DNA of 39,679 nucleotides from Burkholderiales bacterium (GTDB lineage Bacteria > Pseudomonadota > Gammaproteobacteria > Burkholderiales > Nitrosomonadaceae): positions 1 to 39,679 of the forward strand of contig JACKLV010000020.1 of the NCBI GenBank assembly GCA_024235755.1. The letters are read 5' to 3'. Made by a program: the position numbers and the translations under genes. This document shows positions 16,853 through 24,577 of the stretch, piece by piece. Numbering within the stretch: position 1 is the first letter of the stretch; each line of letters opens with the position of its first letter. A model generated the notes under the pieces. It was not told the DNA's origin. It made no database searches and was given only the letters and a program-made list of their open reading frames with translations.

Positions 16853-17170
16853 ATGGATATCCAACAATTTAATCCTCCGCATCCAGGCGGGGTTATCGCT
16901 CGTACCTACATCGAACCATTCAAGAGTGTTACTGCCGCAAGTGTGGCGCGTGAACTGGGTGTGTCAAAGAGTACCTTTAGCCGATTGCTTTCAGAAAAGT
17001 CTGACATTACGCCGGAAATGGCGGTAAGGCTGTCGATTGTGCTTGGACGAACCGCAGAAAGTTGGCTTTTGATGCAAGATAACTACGATTTGTGGAAAGC
17101 TCGCCAGGTAGTTGACACTGACCAGCTAGAACGCATTGAATTCGGTCAAGCTGTAATCGAAGAGATTTAA
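16853..17170 (+). CDS. Orphan HigA-type antitoxin beside IS6
   Basis: A 105-residue helix-turn-helix protein of the HigA family: 'HPGGVIARTYIEPFKSVTAA', then HTH 'SVARELGVSKSTFSRLLSEK' and 'ITPEMAVRLSIVLGRTAESW'. No HigB-type toxin gene lies on either side. The IS6 end stops at 16846 and the ATG is at 16853, so the upstream DNA, where a toxin gene, promoter and ribosome binding site would be, has been replaced by the insertion sequence. No Shine-Dalgarno is visible. It may be silent, expressed from the IS, or act on a HigB encoded elsewhere such as the one at 1500-1775. Confidence 0.85.
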   Translation: MDIQQFNPPHPGGVIARTYIEPFKSVTAASVARELGVSKSTFSRLLSEKSDITPEMAVRLSIVLGRTAESWLLMQDNYDLWKARQVVDTDQLERIEFGQAVIEEI

Positions 17171-17415
17171 CAGATCTACCTGGTTACAGCAGAAGAATTC
17201 CTGTAGCAGCCTAACCCTTATTATTACCTGTATTATTTATTGGTAAGCCAAGGAAATACACAGCGTAATTCAAACCTCCACACCGCCGGAACATATTGAC
17301 CCTAGCACTTATTAGCAATATAAGCCCCCTTTCTTGGGAAAATGTCATTCTATACGGCGAATACATTCTCAACAGAAACAGAGTCGTGCGGGAAATATAT
17401 CCTTAGACCGTATTT

Positions 17416-17477
17416 CTGTGCAAATATGCACAGCACCCTTAAAGGGAAGATGTAGGGTGGCGGGAAGCGCACCCTAC
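17416..17477. terminator. Three consecutive hairpins downstream of the AhpD-like gene
   Basis: Three perfect dyads follow each other: CTGTGCA/TGCACAG (17416-17433), CCCTT/AAGGG around 17436-17446, and GTAGGGTG/CACCCTAC (17452-17459 and 17470-17477). They begin 10 bp past the stop of the leftward gene at 17487. There is no U tract, so they may act as transcript-stabilising or weak termination structures; the last resembles the GTAGGGTG-type repeats scattered in many proteobacteria. The remaining 17171-17415 holds nothing recognisable. Confidence 0.45.
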
Positions 17478-17486
17478 TAAGCGAGA

Positions 17487-18035
17487 CTACGCTGCGAATC
17501 TGCCAACTGTTGGAAAATCAATTTCAGTTCCAAGTACCTCGTTGATATAGTTTGTTAGCGTATTCAGTGCGACATGGCCGACAATTTCGACAATTTCTGC
17601 ATCGCTGTATCCAGCGTCACGAACAGCCTGTACATCACCGTCAGATACTTGGCCGCGGTCCTTGGTGATTTTCGCTGCGAAACCGACGGCAATTGCGGCT
17701 TTAGCATCGTTGGATGTTCCACGACGGTTGGCTTCAATTTCTTCTGCACTCAGTTTAGCCAGATTGGTGCCAAGATAGTTATGCGCAGCCAGGCAATAAC
17801 CACAACCGTTGATTTCAGCAACAGCCAATGCAATCCGCTCACGCGTTGGTGCGTCTATTGAACCACTGGCAAGCGCGCTGTTCAGGCCCAAATAGCCTTC
17901 CAGGGTTTGTGGGCTGTTTCCGATCAGTCTGAACATATTAGGAACAGTCCCCAACAGCTTGTTGACCGCTTCGAGAGAACCTTTTGACGCTTCCGGTGCG
18001 GCGTCGATGGATACCGGGGTTGGGATTCGAGACAT
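17487..18035 (-). CDS. AhpD-like carboxymuconolactone decarboxylase-family protein
   Basis: A 182-residue protein of the AhpD/CMD superfamily, whose members are thiol-based peroxidase partners or decarboxylases. The AhpD active-site pattern E-X11-C-X2-C-X3-H is complete: Glu66 ('TRERIAL'), Cys78, Cys81 and His85 in 'EINGCGYCLAAHNYLG'. The Tyr between the two Cys replaces the His of canonical AhpD. No signal peptide; cytoplasmic. It is transcribed away from a LysR-type gene 132 bp upstream, the usual arrangement for regulator and target, and a related paralogue lies at 19792-20328. Substrate unknown; a role in peroxide or organic hydroperoxide defence is an inference from the family. Confidence 0.9.
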   Translation of the reverse strand: MSRIPTPVSIDAAPEASKGSLEAVNKLLGTVPNMFRLIGNSPQTLEGYLGLNSALASGSIDAPTRERIALAVAEINGCGYCLAAHNYLGTNLAKLSAEEIEANRRGTSNDAKAAIAVGFAAKITKDRGQVSDGDVQAVRDAGYSDAEIVEIVGHVALNTLTNYINEVLGTEIDFPTVGRFAA

Positions 18036-18167
18036 GTTTTTCTCCTAGGTTTATTAAAATTGAGGTTTCAATATACAATTAATTTATATCGAAATAATTA
18101 GACAAATTAAGAATATTCTATTACCTTGGGTGAAAGAATAGAGGCAAACGATCAGCAGGCTCATACA

Positions 18168-19066
18168 GTGGACAAACTTGAAACAATACGGGTGTTTTTG
18201 GAAGCGGCCGAATGCCAGAGTTTTGTAGCAGCAAGCCGTAAGCTTGACTTATCCGCGCCTGCTGTCACTCGTTCGATTGCACAGCTGGAGCACGCCTTGG
18301 GTGTACGTTTGTTCAATCGAACTACTCGACAGGTTCGCCTTACTGATTCCGGTGCCCGGTTTTTGAAGACGCCAAGAAAATCCTGGAAGATCTTGAGCAA
18401 GCTGAAGCTGCCGCATCAGGAAGTTACGCGACTCCCAAAGGTGTTTTATCTGTAACTGCGCCCGTTTTATTTGGGCAAAAGCATATAGCGCCCATTTTGA
18501 CTGAATATCTGGAACAGAATCCAGCTGTCGAAGTGAGGGCAATATTCTACGATCGCGTTGGTAATATTCTTGACGAAGGACTGGACGTGGCGATCCGGAT
18601 CGGACATCTAAAAGATTCAAGCTTATATGCAACCAAAGTTGGGAGTACACAGCGGATTGTGTGTGGTTCGCCTGGCTACTTCGATAAACATGGTGTGCCG
18701 GAACATCCTGAAGACCTCGCTAACCATGAAATTATTCTTGCGTCCACAGTCGAGCCATCGACGACGTGGCGGTTTGAATCGCCTACTGGAAAAATCTCTG
18801 TAAAAGTATCCCCCCGTCTTTATTGCAGCCAAAACGGCGCCGCCATTGAAGCGGCCAGGCAAGGCTTTGGTATTACACGTTTGATGTCCTATCAGGTAGG
18901 TGATGAGTTTCAGAAGGGGTCATTGAAACGCATATTGCAAGACTTTGAAGCAGAAGCTCTTCCCGTGAATATTATTCATCTTGAAGGGAGGCGGGCTAAC
19001 GCTAAGATCAGGTCGTTTATTGATCTGGCTGTTGCCCGCTTAAAGGCTAATCCCCACATCAACTAG
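18168..19066 (+). pseudogene. LysR-type transcriptional regulator, one frameshift as sequenced
   Basis: GTG 18168 begins VDKLETIRVFLEAAECQS, the classic LysR winged helix-turn-helix ('FVAASRKLDLSAPAVTRSIA', 'RLFNRTTRQVRLTDSGARF'). At five T's, 18360-18364, the frame breaks; adding one T gives 'FFEDAKKILEDLEQAEAAAS' and then the effector-binding domain 'GVLSVTAPVLFGQKHIAPIL' to the stop at 19066. The rebuilt protein is about 299 residues, normal for the family. It is divergent from the AhpD-like gene and probably controls it and the second AhpD-like gene downstream. The break may be a sequencing undercall; as written, only the DNA-binding domain would be made. Confidence 0.87.
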
Positions 19067-19791
19067 TCGTTTTAGTTTTACTCATAGCGATAGGCCTTCG
19101 ATTTATTTCGTCAGGATAATGAAAACTAAATCCCTGACCGTTCCTATTATCGTGATCTCAGCATTCAAACGGTTTTTTCATGAATTCTCAGGCGATCAGA
19201 AATCAAAGCAGTTGAGGATTCACCGTCCGCCGCTTGCGTGGTCTTAATCCAGTGGAAATTATGCGTTGAAGATAAAGCGTGTAAGAACCCGCGACAAGAT
19301 GCTTTAGGCCATCCGCTATACCAATATCCATTTGGCTTATCTGTTTGTGCTCCCTTTGTATGGCGCCCATTCAACCGAGTGGAACGGAATTTGAGAATGG
19401 TAAAGATTAAACAAAATGTTTCAGGTTGTTTCTGATCAAAAGTCAACAAAGGATATAACCCACTTGTCGCATACAGATTGCTTTGGCAGGCGGAATTCAT
19501 GAAATGTGGGGTGAGTAGTGATCTTTTAATTTACCAAATGGATGAGTATGTTTATTTCAATATCTGCAATGAATAATTGCAATGATAACCAATTATTAAA
19601 CAGCTGCTGAATTATATAATTTTGGTAGCTGACGAGTGAACACTATTGCGGGAAATTTCTGAAACCGATTTTGAAGCAAGTGTTTTTCATTTGTCAGTTA
19701 TCACTTATTTTTAGATGCTGGCGTCGATGCATTTGTCGTTATGCGCATCGTTGTAGCTGGATTCTGGTTATCAATTTTTAAGGAGGCCACA
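19067..19791. other. 725-bp region without a convincing gene
   Basis: A 111-codon leftward frame (19165-19500) and a 65-codon rightward frame overlap here, but neither has a plausible ribosome binding site or recognisable motif. The part from 19500 on is AT-rich and should contain the promoter of the AhpD-like gene at 19792. The segment may be degraded coding or mobile DNA. Confidence 0.5.
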
Positions 19792-20328
19792 ATGGCACGT
19801 ATCGAAATAAATTCAAACTTTGAAAATGGATCCAAGGAAATTCTGGATCGTGTGATGGAACTGCGCGGACAAGTACCCAATATCTTCAAGACAGCCGCAC
19901 ATTCACCGGCTGCGCTGGGATTCTTGCTAGATGGTTACACCGCCCTTGGTCGTAGTAAAATCTCCGCTCAGATCAAGGAAAAAATTGCGTTGAGGGTCGC
20001 AAGTCTCAACGACTGCGATTACTGCGCTTCAGCTCATGCCGCCATGGGCAGAAGATTGAAATTTGATGAGAATCAAATTCATGATAGTCTTAAAGGCATT
20101 GCAGTGGATCCCAAAACCAAAGCGGCCTTGACTCTCAGCGAACAAATTATCGAGAAGCAAGGCAAGCTTTCAGATGACGAACTGGCTAATGCAAGGGATG
20201 CCGGCTTTAGCGACGCAGAAATACTGGAAGTTCTGGCTGTGACCTGCATCAACATTTTCACCAATTATTTCAACCACATTGCGGGAACGGACCTGGATTA
20301 TCCATTTGTTTCGGCTTCAGGGAAATAA
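19792..20328 (+). CDS. Second AhpD-like protein
   Basis: A 178-residue paralogue of the protein at 17487-18035. ATG 19792 is preceded by AAGGAGG, one of the best ribosome binding sites in the window. The E-X11-C-X2-C-X3-H pattern is kept: Glu63 ('IKEKIAL'), Cys75, Cys78 and His82 in 'LNDCDYCASAHAAMG'. The shared overall layout ('VPNIF...HSPAAL', 'YTALG', 'LTNY/FTNYFNHIAGTDLDYP') shows duplication or repeated acquisition, but the two are well diverged. It follows the LysR gene in the same orientation at a distance of 725 bp. Probable role: peroxide- or electrophile-related redox chemistry in the cytoplasm; not certain. Confidence 0.9.
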   Translation: MARIEINSNFENGSKEILDRVMELRGQVPNIFKTAAHSPAALGFLLDGYTALGRSKISAQIKEKIALRVASLNDCDYCASAHAAMGRRLKFDENQIHDSLKGIAVDPKTKAALTLSEQIIEKQGKLSDDELANARDAGFSDAEILEVLAVTCINIFTNYFNHIAGTDLDYPFVSASGK

Positions 20329-20487
20329 TGCCTTACAAGCAGTAATTAAGGACAAAGCCAAAGATATATTACTACTGACCCGAAAGGGATTCTAGGCCTA
20401 AACCAGTCAATCGGTATTGAAGTTTTTAAGTACCGATTGACAAAATTCAAATTAAACCCATATTGTTTAGCGCGACAGAGCTACCAA

Positions 20488-20513
20488 TAAAAAAACCCAC
20501 CGAAGTGGGTTTT
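20488..20513 (-). terminator. Rho-independent terminator
   Basis: On the minus strand a 7-bp stem AACCCAC/GTGGGTT with a TTCG tetraloop is followed by a run of T's. It sits 70 bp past the stop of the leftward gene at 20585. Four T's also follow the stem on the plus strand, so weaker termination of transcription from the AhpD-like gene is possible. Confidence 0.85.
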
Positions 20514-20584
20514 GAGGATTACTACCATTTAACAGGGAATGTCAGGTTTCTGTTGGGTTGTTTGGCAAATTTTAACGGCCCGGC

Positions 20585-20992
20585 TTAGCCTTTGATATTG
20601 CCTGATTCAGCGAATTTCTGTTGGTATGCTTGTTCTCCGGCCATTTTGTTATGGTACGCAGCTTTTTGCAGATTTTCTTCCGCAGCTTTTTCGAATTCGT
20701 GAATTTTATAAATCACATGTTTTTTGATACGCTGCCCATTCTTACCTAATAAACTGGTGCTAGGCTTATGATTGAACGCTTCTACCTGTTCTTCTATTTT
20801 AGCCTGCATTTCTTTTGCTTGATCTTCATAGTAATGTGCCAATGCATTATGATCAACATTGCCTTTACCACTTAGTACAGTCGCATTTATTTCTTCACCT
20901 TGTTCTGCGGCAATGGAGCTCACCGGCATAGCGATGATCATAAAAGCAAAGACTGACAATATTGTAAAATATTTAATGGTTTCTGTTTTCAT
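20585..20992 (-). CDS. Secreted helical small protein, unknown function
   Basis: 135 residues with a signal peptide ('YFTILSVFAFMIIAMPVSSIAAE', cleavage likely after AIAA-like 'SIAA' near residue 29). The mature part is hydrophilic and mostly helical, rich in Lys, Glu, Gln and Ala ('YYEDQAKEMQAKIEEQVEAF', 'HEFEKAAEENLQKAAYHNKM'), and should be periplasmic. CAAGGAG lies 10 nt before the ATG. It is a single-gene unit ended by a strong terminator. I do not recognise a named family; it resembles small periplasmic stress or metal-related helical proteins only in general character. Confidence 0.82.
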   Translation of the reverse strand: MKTETIKYFTILSVFAFMIIAMPVSSIAAEQGEEINATVLSGKGNVDHNALAHYYEDQAKEMQAKIEEQVEAFNHKPSTSLLGKNGQRIKKHVIYKIHEFEKAAEENLQKAAYHNKMAGEQAYQQKFAESGNIKG

Positions 20993-21339
20993 GATAGTGA
21001 CTCCTTGAATTGACTATTGACTTGAATATAATTCTAAACAAGTCAACATTTGAAGTATATTGGGGAGACTATTATTTTTATCTAATGATTACCATTAGGT
21101 GTTTCGAGGGGAGCAACAACTGTCCAAAATGGGTGTCGTATATCAACACATGTGCAAAACCATAAAGCACTATTATTTGGACAGGCATCTAGTTGATGCC
21201 TAACAGCATAGCGATGGAAGTGTTAGTTCAATAACGGAGTGGGATTTTCTGCCGCTTGCTTAATTTTGGTGCTCATTTTTATAGAGAAATAATCGAAAGT
21301 TCCTGAGTTCTGAGCTTATTAGAAAAAAATGCTTTGCTG
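20993..21339. other. 347-bp non-coding stretch
   Basis: It contains the promoter region of the leftward secreted-protein gene and a short dyad CTAATG/CATTAG near 21081-21097. No open frame or RNA gene is supported. Confidence 0.5.
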
Positions 21340-22824
21340 CTAATCTTGCTGAGACTGATTTGATGCAGTCTGTGCAGCATCAAGATTGGTTCGCACAGTC
21401 CGGGTATTGGGGTGGTCTTTGCCCAGGAATTTTTCAAATGTCGCTAGCGCCTGCTCAAAATACTCAACTGCCTTGCGGTATTCGTTTAATGAATACCACG
21501 CCAAGCCAAGGTTGTTTCGGGTTGTTGCAATATGCGGATGATCTTCGCCATAGGTTTTGACGAAGCTAGCCAGCGCCGGCTCATAATACTCAATGGCCTT
21601 GGGGTATTCGCCCAATTGACGCCACGCCTCGCCCAGGTTATTTCGGGCTCTTGCGACATGGGGATGGTTCTCGCCATAGGTATTGAGGTCGCTTGCCAGC
21701 GCCAGTTCATAAAATTCAATGGCCTCGCGGTATTCGCCTAATGAATGCAAAGCTGCGCCCAGGTTATTTCGGGCTCTTGCAACATGGGGATGGTTCTTGC
21801 CATAGGTCTTGAGATCACTTGCCAGCGCCAGCTCATAATATGCAATGGCCTTGCAGTATTCGCCTAATGAATGCAAAGCTGTGCCCAGGTTGTTTCGGGT
21901 TGTTGCGACACGAGGATGGTTCTCACCGTAGGTTTTAAGGTCGCTTGCCAGAGCCAGCTCATAATATTCAATGGCCTCGCGGTATTCGCCTAATGAATCC
22001 CGCGCCCCACCCAGGTTGTTTCGGTATATTGCAACATGGGGGTGGTTCTCACCATAGGTCTTAAGGACGCTTGCTAGCGCCAGTTCTAAGTATTCAATCG
22101 CTTTCTGGTTATTAGCAAGAGTAAGATGCAATAAACCAGTTTCATTCAAATACAGCGCATTGTTCTGCTGCAACCGGACGGCTTTTTCATAATGCTCAAG
22201 CGCGTCTGCATATCGAATAGCGTCTTGTGCAATCTTGCCGCGCTGAAAGGCTGCTTCGGCAATCTGCTTGATATGACCTTCGCCTTCATCTTCGATTTGC
22301 TGAAACAGACGATCCGCTTTATCGGCTTCACCCTGCTGTAATGCTTCAATCGCCTGATTGAGCAATCCATCAGGAAATTCACCGCGCAGTTGTTCCAGTT
22401 GCGCAATGCGTTCTTTTAGATCGGCAATATGCGCTTCATAACTCGCTTGCGTGTCCTGTAGCCGCTGCTCAATATCTCTTAGTTCAATTTCAAGTAGTTG
22501 CCGGTCTGCTGCGTGCGCTTGTTCCAGATCGGCGCGTATTTCTACTTCACGGCGTTTCAATCCTTGCTCATATTGTTCAAGGGTGATGCCGTGTATGGTT
22601 TGATGCTGGATATGAGTATTGCTGGTAACGCTAGCATGGATGTCATCTATGCCTGTCTGAACATTAGCCGTGCCGCCATTTGTACTTGGATTGATAGTGT
22701 CGCCCTGATTACCAAGCCAGGTGCCAAGAACACCTATTGATCCAACCAATAGTGTTAATAACGCAATCTTCTCGCCTCTACGAAATGACTTCCACCATTC
22801 CAGTAATTTATGCCCTATCTGCAA
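21340..22824 (-). CDS. Membrane-anchored TPR protein of kinesin-light-chain type
   Basis: A 494-residue protein. One transmembrane helix is near residues 19-38 ('KIALLTLLVGSIGVLGTWLG'), followed by a Gln/Glu-rich coiled coil (about 75-150) and a helical repeat region. The C-terminal half holds six 42-residue TPR units of the TPR_12 type with the signature 'NNLG.A..SLGEY.KAIEYYE' and the linker 'TYGENHPHVA', as in kinesin light chains. TPR arrays bind protein partners; the anchor would place this one at the inner membrane, probably with the repeats in the periplasm or cytoplasm depending on topology. Units 2 to 5 are nearly identical in protein and DNA, so the array has expanded recently. Partner unknown; no effector domain is fused. 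Confidence 0.9.
   Translation of the reverse strand: MQIGHKLLEWWKSFRRGEKIALLTLLVGSIGVLGTWLGNQGDTINPSTNGGTANVQTGIDDIHASVTSNTHIQHQTIHGITLEQYEQGLKRREVEIRADLEQAHAADRQLLEIELRDIEQRLQDTQASYEAHIADLKERIAQLEQLRGEFPDGLLNQAIEALQQGEADKADRLFQQIEDEGEGHIKQIAEAAFQRGKIAQDAIRYADALEHYEKAVRLQQNNALYLNETGLLHLTLANNQKAIEYLELALASVLKTYGENHPHVAIYRNNLGGARDSLGEYREAIEYYELALASDLKTYGENHPRVATTRNNLGTALHSLGEYCKAIAYYELALASDLKTYGKNHPHVARARNNLGAALHSLGEYREAIEFYELALASDLNTYGENHPHVARARNNLGEAWRQLGEYPKAIEYYEPALASFVKTYGEDHPHIATTRNNLGLAWYSLNEYRKAVEYFEQALATFEKFLGKDHPNTRTVRTNLDAAQTASNQSQQD
21410..22090 (-). repeat. 126-bp tandem repeats encoding TPR units
   Basis: A landmark like CATAGGT.TTGAGGTCGCTTG recurs every 126 bp, at about 21561, 21687, 21813, 21939 and 22065, in phase with the 42-residue protein repeat. 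The copies differ at few positions. Such an array can gain or lose units by recombination without breaking the reading frame. Confidence 0.85.
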
Positions 22825-22962
22825 ATCGATCTTTTCCTTAGAGTAGAGAACGTTACATATAACCGCGAATTTTAGAATTGTAGCAGATAATTTTCTGCCT
22901 CTATTTCAATCAAGCACCTGAATCCATTTCGCCTGATTTACTTAAGTCTGTTGCCCACAGCC

Positions 22963-22985
22963 TTATCCACAGATATTGTGGACAA
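22963..22985. promoter_or_regulatory. Pair of inverted DnaA boxes
   Basis: TTATCCACA (22963-22971) is a perfect DnaA-box consensus. Five bases later TGTGGACAA (22977-22985) is its near-complement, TTGTCCACA, one base off consensus. The pair can form a hairpin. It lies in the 310-bp gap between the TPR gene and the WGR-kfrA unit. It could bind DnaA as part of an accessory origin or as a regulatory site. Confidence 0.55.
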
Positions 22986-23051
22986 TGCATCAGGTCGTTT
23001 TTATGTGCGTATTTTTTTCAATATCCATTGCAGTGTGATATAGTGTAGTTG

Positions 23052-23082
23052 TAGTAGTATTGCTACTGATATCTCGAGATAT
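23052..23082. promoter_or_regulatory. Probable operator upstream of the WGR-kfrA genes
   Basis: A perfect 14-bp palindrome ATATCTCGAGATAT (23069-23082) follows a smaller dyad AGTAG/CTACT (about 23052-23066). Both lie 50-80 bp before the WGR start codon, where a plasmid regulator such as KfrA or a Kor-type repressor would bind. The binding protein is not identified. Confidence 0.5.
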
Positions 23083-23134
23083 TACTTGACTGCAGCAACC
23101 GCACACTTATTTTATTCAACACTGCACATTTACC

Positions 23135-23386
23135 ATGAACATACTCCTCAGAACCGACTTCAAAACAAATGCACGCGGCTATACCCTGCTGATCGCACGC
23201 GACCTGTTTGGCGACTTGTCTGTGGTGCGCTGCTGGTATGGATTGCACAACAACCGGGGCGGCCATAAACATGAGCCCTGTCATGACTGGAATGAGGCGC
23301 TTGATGAATACCGGCGGATAACAGACTTGCGGTTACGCAGGGGCTATCAGGAAATAGCACCGATTGAAGTCGAAAACGCCGCCTGA
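23135..23386 (+). CDS. Small WGR-domain protein
   Basis: An 83-residue protein that is essentially one WGR-like domain. The central 'SVVRCWYGLHNNRGGHKHEP' followed by 'DWNEALDEYRRITDLRLRRGYQEI' matches the usual layout of strand, 'WGRIGTRGQ'-like loop, and helix ending in 'K..KGY'. WGR domains bind nucleic acid ends and are also found alone on plasmids. No Shine-Dalgarno is visible at 23135, so leaderless or weak initiation is possible. It precedes kfrA by 35 bp on the same strand and is probably co-transcribed. Its exact plasmid role is not known to me. Confidence 0.75.
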   Translation: MNILLRTDFKTNARGYTLLIARDLFGDLSVVRCWYGLHNNRGGHKHEPCHDWNEALDEYRRITDLRLRRGYQEIAPIEVENAA

Positions 23387-23421
23387 CCCCTCCTTTTTCC
23401 AACACACATATCTTAAATCCC

Positions 23422-23991
23422 ATGGAACGAAAGCCAAAGGTCACACAACAGGCGGTTGATGCAGCCTGCGAAGAATTGCAGCAAGCCGGCAAGAATGCCT
23501 CTGTGAACGCCGTCATTGCCATCGCAGGCGGCTCTTTCTCGACTGTCGGGCCAATGGTCAAGGCCTGGCGTGCGGAACAGCAAAAAAAAGCCGCGCCGGC
23601 CATTGAGATGCCGGAATCCATTACCAATGCCATGTATCAGGCTACTGCCGTGGTCTGGGAGGCCGCCGCCAGTCTGGCCAATGAGAGAATTGAGCGGGCA
23701 CGCACCGAAGCCCAGGATGCATTAGCGCAATCCAGATCGGAATTGTCAGAATACATGGGCGCGATTGCGAGCCTGGAACAACAACTGGACAAAACCCAAA
23801 AATCGCTGACTTCAGCAGAAAAACGCCTGTCGATGACTGCAAGCGAGATTGCTCAACTGAACACGCATAAAGTATCACTGGAAACACGCCTTGCGGATCG
23901 CGACAGCGAGTTGAAACAGTTACGGGAGGATTACAAGAAACTTCAGGCCGATCTGGTTGCTATCGCCAAAACCGGCAAGGATAAACATTAG
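23422..23991 (+). CDS. kfrA: KfrA-family plasmid DNA-binding coiled-coil protein
   Basis: 189 residues in two parts: an N-terminal KfrA_N DNA-binding domain ('VTQQAVDAACEELQQAGKNA', then 'SVNAVIAIAGGSFSTVGPMV', residues about 7-55) and a long alanine- and glutamine-rich coiled coil (about 85-185, for example 'SLEQQLDKTQKSLTSAEKRL'). KfrA of IncP plasmids binds its own promoter and assists stable inheritance. The protein is shorter than IncP-1 KfrA. No obvious Shine-Dalgarno precedes the ATG. A palindromic operator candidate lies upstream of the preceding gene, and a strong hairpin follows. Confidence 0.9.
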   Translation: MERKPKVTQQAVDAACEELQQAGKNASVNAVIAIAGGSFSTVGPMVKAWRAEQQKKAAPAIEMPESITNAMYQATAVVWEAAASLANERIERARTEAQDALAQSRSELSEYMGAIASLEQQLDKTQKSLTSAEKRLSMTASEIAQLNTHKVSLETRLADRDSELKQLREDYKKLQADLVAIAKTGKDKH

Positions 23992-24013
23992 TGGGGTTTG
24001 ATTGACTGAATTT

Positions 24014-24058
24014 CCCCCAGGGTCTGAGAAGATTAGATGGAGTATCAACCCTGGGGGG
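24014..24058. terminator. Long hairpin between kfrA and the transfer operon end
   Basis: Perfect 10-bp arms CCCCCAGGGT (24014-24023) and ACCCTGGGGG (24048-24057) enclose a 24-nt loop. It lies 23 bp beyond kfrA and 81 bp before the end of the converging SRAP gene. A pyrimidine-rich, T-containing stretch follows on the plus strand. It probably separates the two converging transcripts. Confidence 0.6.
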
Positions 24059-24138
24059 TACTGCTTCTTTTCTATTAATAGACATTGATTGGTATCTACA
24101 ATTAATGAATCGGCAGTTAAAAATATTTCTTGAGCATT

Positions 24139-24549
24139 TTATTGCTTTAACCGCAGCAGCCTTGGCCAGCGGTCATGTATCCAGGCATATTCGGGCGGTG
24201 TATCGATGGTGACCACATAAACCCGCTGTTCTTTTTTCCGCTCAGCCAGTAATCCCTGAATCACCATCCTCTGGTCCAGCGGTATCCAGTGCGATTGCTC
24301 GTCCTGGTCTTTTTCCATGAACTGGTCGGCGGCAATCAATACCGGCCTTGGATGCCAGGGCTTCCATTTGCCGGCATAGATTGAATTTAGTCGCGCCCAG
24401 CCGCCATTTGGAAAATTGCTGTTTGCTTCCTGCTTGCGGTTGCCCCAGGTCACCCAGGTGACATCGCCGCCGCGCAACCGCACCGGCAATCGTGCCTGTG
24501 GATTCGGGAAGTAAATTTTCTCATTCTGGTATTCAATGCCGCCGCACAT
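24139..24549 (-). CDS. Compact SRAP (YedK/HMCES-like) protein
   Basis: A 136-residue protein that starts MCGG, placing Cys2 as the catalytic N-terminal nucleophile after Met removal. SRAP proteins such as E. coli YedK form a covalent link with abasic sites in single-stranded DNA. Further SRAP landmarks are present: 'LIAADQFMEK' matches the 'VPADGFYEW' motif (Glu79), 'MVIQGLLAERK' the following strand, and 'VVTIDTPPEYAWIHDRWPRL' the conserved 'IHDRMP' His (His125). At 136 residues it is much shorter than YedK (about 220). It is the last gene of the leftward tra operon, next to traC, which fits a role in protecting transferred single-stranded DNA; this is an inference. Confidence 0.82.
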   Translation of the reverse strand: MCGGIEYQNEKIYFPNPQARLPVRLRGGDVTWVTWGNRKQEANSNFPNGGWARLNSIYAGKWKPWHPRPVLIAADQFMEKDQDEQSHWIPLDQRMVIQGLLAERKKEQRVYVVTIDTPPEYAWIHDRWPRLLRLKQ

Positions 24550-24577
24550 AATTTACTTACCTGCCGTGACTGTTCAT

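Noticed and set aside
19165..19500. 111-codon leftward frame
   Set aside because: No ribosome binding site, no motif and mixed composition; kept as a non-coding description only.
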